Shown here one piece after another: positions 24,246-34,164 of a stretch of DNA of 64,000 bases. Under the pieces are notes generated by a model that ran no database searches, was not told the DNA's origin, and saw only the letters and a program-made list of their open reading frames with translations. Source of the DNA: Cordia subcordata (lineage: Eukaryota > Streptophyta > Magnoliopsida > Boraginales > Cordiaceae); NCBI GenBank assembly GCA_028554755.1, contig JAPTOF010000003.1:26142001-26206000 (forward strand), given 5' to 3'. The number at the start of each line of letters is the position of its first letter. The stretch's first letter is position 1. The position numbers were made by a program, and so were the translations under genes.

Positions 24246-24643
24246 CTTCATCCCATATGAGTTATTATCTTATGTAAAAGTTTAAATTTATAGAAAAGAT
24301 GTTAGTATGTTTATTTATTGTATCAAGATGTTATGTGTTTATTTATTGTGTCAACATGTCCCTCATGTACAGGTGAAGTTTGTCTTTAAAATTTGAGTTT
24401 CGAACGTAAGACTGTTTAATGAATAGGTGACAGTGAGTTGTGAATCTAACATTGTTTGGTTTTTAGCTTTTAATATTATATTGAATTACTAACTCATGTA
24501 AAACTTAATTTGTAGGGTCAGTGTGTTTATTTATTGTGTTAATATAGAGCATACATTTACATCGCTTTGGACACAGGTCCATTTTACAACTATGCTATGC
24601 TATCCACACCCAAGATTCTCCCTCTCTCTAGGCTTTCTTTCAG
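24246..24643 (+). promoter_or_regulatory. Proximal promoter and untranslated exon of SCL copy B
   Basis: From about 24545 the sequence matches the leaders of copies A and C. The untranslated exon ends TTTCTTTCAG at 24643 with donor GTAAAATC. The 301-bp intron ends at the acceptor TATCTTCAG (24944). Copy C keeps the same donor (33804) and acceptor (34092). Confidence 0.6.
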
Positions 24644-25017
24644 GTAAAATCTGCAACAACTGCTCTTCTTTTGGCCATGCATATATTTAAGTATACTTCT
24701 ATGTAGCATACCAACTCTTATAATCTGGGTCATTTAATTCTGCTTTCTTTAGAGGTTTTTGAGGCAAAACATCAAAGCCTTTATGCATAGTCTCCATTTT
24801 CTGTAATGCTTTTAGAGAAGATAAAGATTAATCATTTAATCTGATTTTGATTCTGACTGTTAATGTATATAGGTATATTTGTAAATGTATTTCATGTTCA
24901 AGTATAGTTATGCTTATATATACATGTACTTCTGTTATCTTCAGGAGTTTGAGATTCTTGGTTAGATAAAGCTTGTAGCTTTGCAAAGTTCTGGTTTTTG
25001 TACTAGCTGTAGAAGAT

Positions 25018-25056
25018 ATGGAAATGAGGGACACTGAGTGTGAGTCTAGAATTTAG
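25018..25056 (+). other. Upstream ORF in SCL copy B leader
   Basis: MEMRDTECESRI then TAG, 79 nt before the main ATG. The copy A frame has the same length and seven identical residues. The corresponding sequence is deleted in pseudogene C. Confidence 0.45.
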
Positions 25057-25134
25057 TGGTTCAAGCCTTTTGGAATTTGGGTGTTGTTTACTGTCTGCTT
25101 TATTGAATTTGGATATTTGAGGGAGTGTCTTGTT

Positions 25135-27342
25135 ATGGATGCAAATATAAGGGGGAATTATGGAGCAGCATTTGGAACCAATTTCAGTGAAGGGGCTTTT
25201 TTGGGTGTAAATGATACGTTTGGAGACCATAACTATATTGGCATTTCGGGTGCTCAACCTGATTTCAACGCCAATTGTTGTTCTGCACCATTTGAGAAGG
25301 AGTACCATGAGGATTTCGATTTTAGTGATATTATGCTCAAGTACATCACTGATATGCTAATGGAAGAGGACATGGACGAAGAGACCTGCATGTTTCAAGA
25401 TTCTGCGGCTCTTCAAGCGGCAGAAAGATCTTTCTACGAAGTCCTTGGAGAAAAGTACCCGCCTTCTCCAGATCAACCAGTGGTGCCCAATATAGAAGAG
25501 AATTTTGAGAGCAACGGTGAAAACTTTTTTCTGGATCATAATAGTGGTGGGTCAAGTGATGCTGTTATTGATGAATATTTATTCCCAAATTGGGATTTTG
25601 GTCAAACTGAAGCTGCGGAACATGTATCTGTTGGCCTAGCTTCAGAATCAACTTCTTGGTCATCCTGCAGCTCATCAAGCAGAAGTGGTACTTCCGCTGA
25701 TGTCACCGTGAATTCACCAGTTAGCACTCTTAGAATTCCTGAGATATTTAGTGATAGCCAATCTATTATGCAGTTTCAGAAAGGGGTCCAGGAAGCAAGT
25801 ACATTTCTTCCTAATGCCAATGATTTGCTTGCTAATATTAGGTATGATGAGTTGTTGGGGCAGGCACAGGCTGAAGAGGCAAAAGATCCTCCAACTATGG
25901 TGGAGAAGCGTGGGCATGACCACTGCCCTGATAAATCAATGAGGAAGAGGAATCCACATCAGGAAGATGGGAACTTGCAAGGTGGCAAGAGCAACAAGCA
26001 GTCAGCAAAGTATTCTGAACCAACAGCATTGGGGCCAGCAATATTTGATATGGTGCTTCTGTCCAGTGAAGGGGAAAGTGAATCTGCTCTCCGTGAATCA
26101 TTGCAGAACAGAACTAGCAGAAATACACCTCAAAGTGGTAGTTCAAAGGGATCTAGAGGTGGAAAGTCCCGTGACAAGAAACGCAGAGGTCAAAGGAATG
26201 CAGCAGATTTGACAACTCTTTTAACACTTTGTGCAAACTCTATTGCTGTTGGTGACCTAAGGTCCAGCTATGAGTTTCTGAAACAGATCAGAGAACATTC
26301 TTCTCCAACAGGGGATGGAATGCAAAGGCTGGCTCATTATTTTGCTAATGGTCTTGAGGCACGCCTAGCTGGTTCAGGATCTGAAATTTACAAAGCTCTT
26401 ATTTCTCTGCCCACATCAGGTGCTGATGCTTTGAAGGCTTACCATCTATATATTTCTGTCTGCCCATTTAGGACCATTACTAATTTCTTCTCAAATGAGA
26501 CCATCATGAAGGTGTCGGAGAAAGCAACAAGACTGCATATAGTTGATTTTGGTATTCTCTATGGTTTCCAGTGGCCTTCCCTTATCCAACGTCTGTCATC
26601 CAGACCAGGTGGACCTCCAAAACTTCGTATTACTGGTATTGATATTCCTCGTCCTGGTTTTCGACCATCGGCAAGGGTTGAGGAAACTGGACGACGTTTA
26701 GCTAATTATGCAGAAACTTTTAAAGTTCCATTTGAGTTCAACGCTATAGCACAAAAGTGGGTTACAATTAAAATGGAGGATCTCAAAATTGAGGAGGGCG
26801 AAGTGCTTGTCGTCAACTGTCTTTTTCGGTTAAGGTATCTACTTGACGAGACTGTGATGGTGGACAGTCCTAGTCCAAGAGATATTGTTCTCAACCGTGT
26901 CAGGCAGATAAAGCCTGATGTATTCATACATGGAATTCTAAATGGTTCTTACAGTACCCCCTTCTTCGTTGCAAGATTTCGGGAGGCACTTTTTCATTTT
27001 TCATCCTTGTTTGATATGCTCGAGGCTAATGTCCCGAGGGAAATTCATGAGAGGTTGCTGATCGAGAGAGCAGTATTTGGGCGCCAGGCAATGAATGTTA
27101 TTGCATGCGAAGATGCCGAGAGGATTGAAAGACCAGAGACATACAAGCAGTGGCAGGTCCGGAACGTTAAGGCTGGATTCAAGCCGCTTCCATTTGATGA
27201 AGAGATAGTGAAGATGGCGAAAGACCGTGTGAAGTCATCTTATCACAAGGATTTTGTAATTGATGAAGACGGCCATTGGTTGTTGCAGGGGTGGAAGGGA
27301 CGCACTTTATATGCTCTTTCATCTTGGAAGCCTGCATATTGA
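25135..27342 (+). CDS. SCL: GRAS transcription regulator, LISCL/SCL14 type, copy B (full length)
   Basis: 735 aa, a usual length for LISCL proteins, with an intronless coding region as is typical for GRAS genes. Start MDANIRGNYGAAFGTNFSEG is chosen because it is the first in-frame ATG; the codon used further upstream at 25081 is GTG. The N-terminal half carries the acidic motif DFDFSDIMLKYITDMLMEED, a second block AALQAAERSFYEVLGEKYPP and a Ser-rich linker (SSCSSSSRSGTSADVTVNSP). The basic stretch SRDKKRRGQRN may act in nuclear import. The GRAS domain, about 353-735, contains LHR I, the VHIID-type motif LHIVDFGILYGFQWP, LHR II, PFYRE and the C-terminal SAW motif WLLQGWKGRTLYALSSWKP. No internal stop or frameshift is visible. 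It is probably the functional member of the array. Confidence 0.93.
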   Translation: MDANIRGNYGAAFGTNFSEGAFLGVNDTFGDHNYIGISGAQPDFNANCCSAPFEKEYHEDFDFSDIMLKYITDMLMEEDMDEETCMFQDSAALQAAERSFYEVLGEKYPPSPDQPVVPNIEENFESNGENFFLDHNSGGSSDAVIDEYLFPNWDFGQTEAAEHVSVGLASESTSWSSCSSSSRSGTSADVTVNSPVSTLRIPEIFSDSQSIMQFQKGVQEASTFLPNANDLLANIRYDELLGQAQAEEAKDPPTMVEKRGHDHCPDKSMRKRNPHQEDGNLQGGKSNKQSAKYSEPTALGPAIFDMVLLSSEGESESALRESLQNRTSRNTPQSGSSKGSRGGKSRDKKRRGQRNAADLTTLLTLCANSIAVGDLRSSYEFLKQIREHSSPTGDGMQRLAHYFANGLEARLAGSGSEIYKALISLPTSGADALKAYHLYISVCPFRTITNFFSNETIMKVSEKATRLHIVDFGILYGFQWPSLIQRLSSRPGGPPKLRITGIDIPRPGFRPSARVEETGRRLANYAETFKVPFEFNAIAQKWVTIKMEDLKIEEGEVLVVNCLFRLRYLLDETVMVDSPSPRDIVLNRVRQIKPDVFIHGILNGSYSTPFFVARFREALFHFSSLFDMLEANVPREIHERLLIERAVFGRQAMNVIACEDAERIERPETYKQWQVRNVKAGFKPLPFDEEIVKMAKDRVKSSYHKDFVIDEDGHWLLQGWKGRTLYALSSWKPAY

Positions 27343-28015
27343 ATTTGCAAAGAACTATCATTAATTAAAAATCCAAGATCATTGATTCATTGGTTGAGTG
27401 CAATCTCAAGGGTCATGCAAACCATCTTCTCGCTGGAACTCAAGGTATTTGATGCCAATAAAAAATTTTCTCCTGGCTTTTTTCCCCGTAAATTTGTAAC
27501 TTAATAGATATAGTTTCCAATATTACTACTTGGTATGGAGAAACAATATGCTCATAGCATAGATCTCTTTCTTCAACAGGTTGATAGGAGAACATAGCTT
27601 CTCATTTGGGATGCTATAGCTGTCATATTGTTTCTAAGCACAGAGACTGCTCTTGAGAGCCCTTTGTTTTGAAAAACGGGAGTTATTTAAAAAATGGGTG
27701 TAATTTTTAAAAAATGAGGAGTAAGCTTTGTTCAACGCATGCACTTTCTCATTTTCTGTAATAGATTGATTATTCACACAAAATGCAATTAAAGGAAGCA
27801 AAGAGAAAAAAACATCTACAATTTCCTTACTTACTGTTTGTGCACATTTCCCTGGAAGCTTCATATAGAACAAAGAAGATATGGGGCTCATTTGAACTGT
27901 TCTTTTTTTTCTTCAGAGTTACAAAAGAACATATATGTTTTAAAAGTAAAAAGTGCATTGGAATGAATAATTTCTTTCTTTAATTAAAAAAACAAGAATT
28001 ATCTGATGATTAAAA

Positions 28016-28069
28016 TATCATCCAATGAGTTCTCTGTAAATGCCAAAGTGCTATGTCCTTGATTGGTGC
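28016..28069 (-). pseudogene. Relic of FZR3 exon 10 (unit B)
   Basis: The minus strand after an AATTCAG acceptor reads APIKDIALWHLQRTHWM, against [17 protein letters not shown] in the intact FZR3 gene (44406-44459). The stop is displaced. Clear duplicated exon without the rest of the gene. Confidence 0.85.
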
Positions 28070-28593
28070 CTGAATTAGAATTATTCGTGCGAGTGTTAAA
28101 GTGCGTCCATATTTGGGTGTGATAGAATTTGGTTTAGGATTTATAGAACATTGAAGGAAGGCTAATAATTAACTTGGACAAGCAAGAGATAAACTTTTTC
28201 GTATTGGCTAATACATATAATACATCGCATATATGATACATTACTAATATATGACCACAAGTTTATATTTATAGATTTACTATGTTGGCTAATCAGTTCC
28301 TAAAATCATCAAGAGTATGCAAGTTACATGCTTTGACTTAAGTTACTTAATCAAATTGACTAGCAAAACTAATCTAGATTATATTAGTCAACTAAGCTAT
28401 AGGTAATAATTCAAAGATCTCTCTAGACTGGGTCAAATTGTCAATTATTTAAGCAACTTAGATAAGTAATCTAATCTAATCTAGATATTCTAGATGTGTC
28501 AAAATTTTCATGAATATTTTTGCAATTTAACATCAATTTTTAACAGGGTGATCGTTAAATACTTAAATTAAAAACTATTATGGCTTTTCTTGC

Positions 28594-28662
28594 CCGAGTC
28601 TTCACGGACGAGGAGACATTTCAAAACTGCAATGACTATAACGTACTATTCCGAATAAATAG
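28594..28662 (-). pseudogene. Relic of FZR3 exon 9 (unit B)
   Basis: Matches FZR3 exon 9 (44588-44656) through GTGAAGACTCGG on the minus strand. The donor GTGAG is now GCAAG. The intron to the exon 10 relic is about 520 bp here but 128 bp in the intact gene, so extra DNA has entered. Confidence 0.75.
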
Positions 28663-29960
28663 TTCGAAAGAAAAAGGAAATAAAAATTCGACTAAAAAAA
28701 AAAAAAAAAAAAAAGATCCTATAGAATCTGCCACTCAGGCTTAAACTTTTATTTTGTGGCACAAAATAAAAGAGAGATTACAGATGGATAAGGAAGGATC
28801 ATGATGACCAATTGATAGACCATCCTCTGGAACCAGCGATTAGAGAAATGGTGAGAGTTTTATAGATTTTGAATCCTCATATAATAATATAAAATTTTAA
28901 AAAAAAATAAAATAACAATACCATTATGCAACCTATCTTTAATGATTTAAATTATTTTATCATAAAAATATTATTAATCAACCAAATTTTATGTTTGTAC
29001 AATATAGCTGTAACATTAAGGGTCCAAATTCGAAATCCCACGATCATATGATGTTGGCCATTAATGTCTGCCTGATACTAGATCACCCATCATAAAGGCA
29101 ATTGAAATTCATCATATCAAACGTTTGATTTTTTTTTTCCTTTTTCTTTTCTCATGCGTTAAAATGCCTAAGGCAGTAAACTCATTATCCTTCTATGAAT
29201 TATTTTTCTTCTTTTATCCTTCTCCGTAAAAACATATAGTGACCAAGAAATGTTTGTGAGCACCCAATCTAAAGGTTTGCAATTTGCTTAATCTAAAGGC
29301 TGAGTCCAACGTTTTTCTAAAGAGGGCTAGCTAAGAACTTTTAAGTTACCTGAGGTATGTATTCATTTCACTCAAATGATCCAAAAATATTAATTTTCTA
29401 TCAAAGAAGCCTACAGAGGTTTTATATTCATAACGAAATGGTGTCTGCAAATGATTTAAAATCCATTTCAAATAAATTTGTATTAAATTTATTCCCGAAT
29501 TATAAATTTAGTAGTTTAACACTGAACCTCAAAACATAGTTGGGCTCATTTAGATTAAGATCAAATTCTACCCAACTGAAAAAAACCTAAGCCTTCATGG
29601 CAGGATACTATTCTTGACGATATGTTTTCACCACCTAGTGTCGAGCTCTATGCTTCTCTAATGGGCGTGATTTTCAGATGAAATATTAGAGCAGATTGTA
29701 AGGTAATGAGTGATGCAGCACCTCCATAAAAAGGCCATGCAAAAAGCAAAATGGCTAGTCTCTTTCCAACATAACGATGTTGAGATGGCAAATAATGCAA
29801 GTGGAAAGCCATTTTCAGTCTCAAACTTTGTCTTCTTTTGGGACGTCGAAACATAAACACAATTTTGTTCTTTCTAATTAATTAATTAATAGCGACTCAA
29901 TCTGATGTCACCATGCATTGAAACTTAAGTCAGTAGTGGAGTCAGTTAACATCGTTGGTG
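28663..29960. repeat. Downstream part of duplication unit B, shared with unit C
   Basis: Homologous to 38881-39890. The best kept block, 29635-29835, includes GTGGGCGTGATTTTCAGATG and CATAACGATGTTGAGATGGC and matches 39590-39775. It is open on the minus strand in B but frameshifted in C, so it does not look protein-coding. Not part of FZR3; its origin is unknown. Confidence 0.65.
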
Positions 29961-30204
29961 GCCAAAACCCATTAGAGAGAAGGGAAATGATTTGTAGCTG
30001 AAAAAATTTGGTAAAAGATGATGAAAATAAGGATAATTTTTTGTAGCTATGTTATATGTCATAATATTTATTATATTTTACCCTTAATAATTTTATTTTT
30101 TTCTCTTTCATTGTTATGTATTTTTGGTTGTCTAATCTTAGAGTTCTAATACAATTGAGCACTTCCTCCCTTGCACCAAAAAATAAATTTCATAACTAAA
30201 AATA
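29961..30204. other. Spacer
   Basis: AT-rich, no feature recognised. Homology between units B and C ends near here. Confidence 0.4.
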
Positions 30205-30684
30205 AATTTTCAAAAAATATTTGTATCTCTCCCATGCTCTGTAAAGAGTCTCCATGTCCCGCTGAACAAATTGAGTGAACTCATTCCTCAACTTAGCTGT
30301 ATTGGCTGGTGGAGAAAAGTTGGCTCACAACTTTTGTGCTACATCATCCCAAGTTGTTACGCTCTTTATTGGTAAAGAATTCAGCTACTCCTTGGACTTG
30401 TCTTTAAATGAAAAACAAAACAATCTCAAGTGAATTGCATCATCAGAAACTCCATTATGCTTAAAAGCGTCACAAATTTCAAGAAAATTAACAATATGAG
30501 CATTCAAATTATCATTAGTCAATGCGTTCAACTAAACAGATGTTTGGGTCATCTAAATAATTGCTGGTTTGATCTCAAAATTCTTAGCTTGAATTGTTGG
30601 GCGCCTGATTCCAGAAAGTGTATTATTGATGCCTGGCATAGCAAAATCTCTTAAAGCCCTATTGTTGTTCTTGTTGTCTACCAT
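30205..30684 (-). pseudogene. Ty3/Gypsy gag relic
   Basis: Read on the minus strand it gives MVDNKNNNRALRDFAMPG, then LNAHIVNFLEICDAFKHNGV, SDDAIHLRLFCFSFKDKSKE, TTWDDVAQKL and AKLRNEFTQFVQRDMETLY. These are the successive motifs of plant Gypsy gag. At least four in-frame stops interrupt it, one where a Trp (WLNSLP) is expected. No pol follows downstream, so it is a truncated copy. Confidence 0.85.
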
Positions 30685-32010
30685 GATGATGATTTGAGAA
30701 CTTTTTGCTTTCTCTTTTCTTATTTTTGTAACTGTACACTCAGTTTCAGGATCAAAAGGATATTAACTTAAAAAAGAATAAGGGAAAAAAAAAAGCACCA
30801 ACAAATGAAATTAAAAAATAAAAAATGGAAACATTAGACTAAAATTAAGATTATTTGGTATCAATATTACTAAGTTTAACCAAATCGATCCCCGATAAAA
30901 GCGCAAAATTTTTTTTGTAAAAGTTTAACATCTAAAATTGCAAGTGCACAGTTATCACCAAAACCAGTAATATATACGAGTAAAAGTATCGGCCATAAAG
31001 ATTGCAGATTAGAAGCCCTAATTTTTTCTAACACATAATTTGGGGATTAAGAAAAATAAAATTAGAAATAAAACTAAATTGAAAAGAAAATAATACTAAA
31101 AACGGAGTCAGAAATTAAAATTGCTGAAATTAACGAGATAGTGAATTGAATTATAATCCTGAAATGCCCAGGGTCAATAATATCTTCTTTAATTCTCTCC
31201 TGCCTTTCCTCAATCATTTAATCTTATTTTTGACTGACAATTAGAAATCCTAAAGTATATTATTAATCTTTTCCAAAACATAGCAATAATATCTCTACTT
31301 ACTAATTTAATATATTTCTATACAAATTGATATAAATAAAAGATTCATTAAGATCAAATAGAAAAAAAATTAAAACAATAAAAGAATAAAACTGGAAAAA
31401 ATTGGAACGATAAGATCTGAATTTCAGAGCAAAAGGCAAGAACATTGCTGCATTTTTTCTCTGATCTTCATCGCCGCTGCCTTGTTCTTTCTTCAATTTT
31501 CTCAATTCTCCGCACTCCATTCATGTCAGACCACACATACATACATACGTACATATATACATATATATATATATATAGCAAATTTTATCATGTACTTGAA
31601 CATAAAGCATAGTGTACCAAATTATTTGTTTAGTATTCATATAAACTGTTTGTCCAGTAAAATTTACAGGTCATTATAATATTTGTTGACAAGTGTAAAA
31701 TTAATAAATATCTATACATGAAAATAATCATATATGTTTGTTCAGAATAAAAAGATTATTTATTCAGTATTCATAAGCTGTTTGTTTAATAAAATTCATA
31801 AATTATTTTTATTCAATACTGATAAATTATTTATTTAATATATTTATAACCGTAAGTGCACGTTATACTGTGCTCCTACAAGTTCACTGTATGAGTTCCC
31901 TATATATGTACACTTTACTTCCGCGTTCTAGAAAAGTTGACTCTGGCAACTTTTTTTTCTTTTCTTTTCTTGACATACTTGTAGGCCCCATGAGAATTGA
32001 TACATTTAAC
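30685..32010. other. AT-rich region, probably 5' part of the Gypsy relic and spacer
   Basis: GCAAGTGCACAGTTATCACC at about 30940 resembles sequence found near Gypsy leaders, which would suit the gag orientation. A TA/CA-rich microsatellite lies at 31545-31577. No gene. Confidence 0.35.
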
Positions 32011-32122
32011 AGGTTGTTTGGCTTGGCTTATTTTGGTTCTTATAAGCACATAAGAAAAGATCTTTTTATATATTTTTTATTATTTAGTGTTCATAAACTA
32101 CAAATAAATAAAACCAAACAGT
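32011..32122. mobile_element. Possible small MITE remnant
   Basis: GGTTGTTTGGCTTGGCTTAT at the left is roughly inverted at the right (AATAAAACCAAACAGTC). Ends are diverged and no target duplication is evident. Confidence 0.35.
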
Positions 32123-32128
32123 CTTTTT

Positions 32129-32352
32129 GGACTCATTTGGATTGGCTTTTTTCAAAGTACTTTTTTTAATAACTTTTGAAAAATAATTTTTTTGGATAAG
32201 ATGAAAATTCTAGCTTTTAAAAAAAGGTATATTTGAGTTTTTTTCAAAATTTTAACTTTTTTGGAAGTCAAAACAAATAATTATTACAAATTTAATATAT
32301 CTTTTTTAATAAAAAATATTTTTTCTTAAAAAAAACCAATCCAAACAGGCCC
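32129..32352. mobile_element. Second copy of the GGGCCC-TTTG MITE
   Basis: Same architecture and interior as 12404-12630. The right end CCAATCCAAACAGGCCC is well kept, the left end has decayed to GGACTCATTTGGATTGG. Confidence 0.6.
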
Positions 32353-33684
32353 TTAGTCTCTTTCCTCCAATTTGCACGTGTTTTTCTTTCTTTTCTCCTG
32401 TCTCGAGACACTTCAATCAGAATTGGTGGTGATACCTTGGCGATTATACCTGTTCTGTTGAATGGTGGTAATGGACAGTTTAATTCTGACGGGTTGTTTG
32501 TTTTTAGTCCCAATTTTGGTTTTCACTGCTTTCGAAGATGGTGGTGAGTATTATTTTGGTTTTTTTTTTTTTTTAATGTTGTTGTGTTAGTTCTGGCATT
32601 GGCCTAATTATTATGTTTTGCTTATGTTAGTGTTTTTGTTTGTTCCTGTTTCTTTTGGATTTGGACTTTCGCTATAATATTTTTTATTTAATAAATTATT
32701 TTTCAAACAAAAAAAATAATATTTGTTGACTTGTAATGGATACTTGTTGGTCCCGCGTAATTAATGTCAAATTCCACTTTTTCTCAATTTCAGTACGTGC
32801 ATTTTCGTAGAATATTAAAAATTAGCTCCAGTCCCACATGAAAGTAATAGGTCTTCTTACATGTGAGCGAAAAGTTATAGCTAAAGCACGAAAGTAGCTC
32901 AATTCTTTCTGTAAATTTTTCTTATTATAATTATAAAAATAATTAAAAAATTACACCAATTAAACATAATTTAATCTAATCTACTACATAATACTATTTT
33001 AGCAACCAATATGGGATCAACTTTCCCGCTCAGTGCACTTGCTGCCATATTGTTACGTTGCAAGACATTTGTCCATCTACTATTACTGTTAATCTATGGT
33101 TTTGACGCTTTCATATATTTTACATCTTATTCCAGTCCATAACTTTGCTTCCCTCCAATTATTTTACCAATTAATTACTGTCATATTTTTAAATTGTATC
33201 CAATAACTTAACCATCTATTAATAACTGTCAATTATTGTTATCTATTAATTGCTTTGTCCCCAATTATTTTTCTTCTCTATCCTAATTAATGGCTTTTCA
33301 TTTTCTTATTTTTCAAACCATACCATTGAGTAAAACTAAAAATGTTATTTTTAGAAAAAATTTCAAAATATTGTATGAACTTTTTATAGTATATATTTAA
33401 TATATGTATTATTGTCTATTTTAAAATGCAGTATAAAAATGCCATGTATATATTATTTCTCTTTTACCATTATAAGGGTTATATACAATATAGTTTATTT
33501 GGAAAAAAGAATTCACATGACACATACAATTATAAAACATTGTAATTTAAAATTTTTATTTTTAAAAAATAAATAGCTAAATATAATTTTTTTTATACAC
33601 GGGACATCGTACTATTAAAAATTCAATTAAACATACACTTAAAATTTAAGAGATATAAAAATATATGTAATAATTAAGCTCACC
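32353..33684. other. AT-rich intergenic region
   Basis: No gene or repeat structure recognised. Homology to the SCL promoter blocks starts abruptly at about 33685 (GATATTTGATTAACTGGCC), which marks the left border of duplication unit C. Confidence 0.45.
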
Positions 33685-34164
33685 AGATATTTGATTAACT
33701 GGCCAGGACTTCAACTCCCCGCCTCAGTCTCTGACCATTTTTGCGTTAAATGTCGAAGCACACACGTTTGCATCGTTTTCAACACTAGTCCAGTTTTCTT
33801 TCAGGTAAAATCTGCAAGAAATGCTCTCCTTCTGGTCATGCATATATTTAGGTATACTTTTCTATGTAACAAACGGACTCTTATAATCTGTAGCCATTTA
33901 ATTCTGATTTATTTACAGGTTTTTTAGGCCAAAAATCAAAGCACAGTTCCGATTTTCTGTAATGCTTTTACAGAAGATAAAGATTAATATGATCTTGGCT
34001 CTGACTGTTATCGTATGTAGGTATGTTTACATATGTATTGCGTGTTCAAGTATAGTTATGCTTACGTGTTCATGTGCTTCTATTATTTTCAGGAGTTTGA
34101 GATTCTTGGTTTAGATAAAGCTTGTCTCTTTGCAAAATTTTGGTCTTTATACTAGCTGTAGAAG

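Larger units (their letters stand above)
21001..27890 (+). repeat. Tandem duplication unit B (contains SCL copy B)
   Basis: Homologous to unit A throughout. It ends near AGAACAAAGAAGATAT at about 27870, where homology continues instead with unit C and with the 3' flank of FZR3. The GRAS genes of A and B are visibly much more alike than either is to C, so A/B is the younger duplication. Confidence 0.8.

Noticed and set aside
25081..25134. Upstream extension of SCL copy B
   Set aside because: It begins at GTG, not ATG. The real start is 25135.
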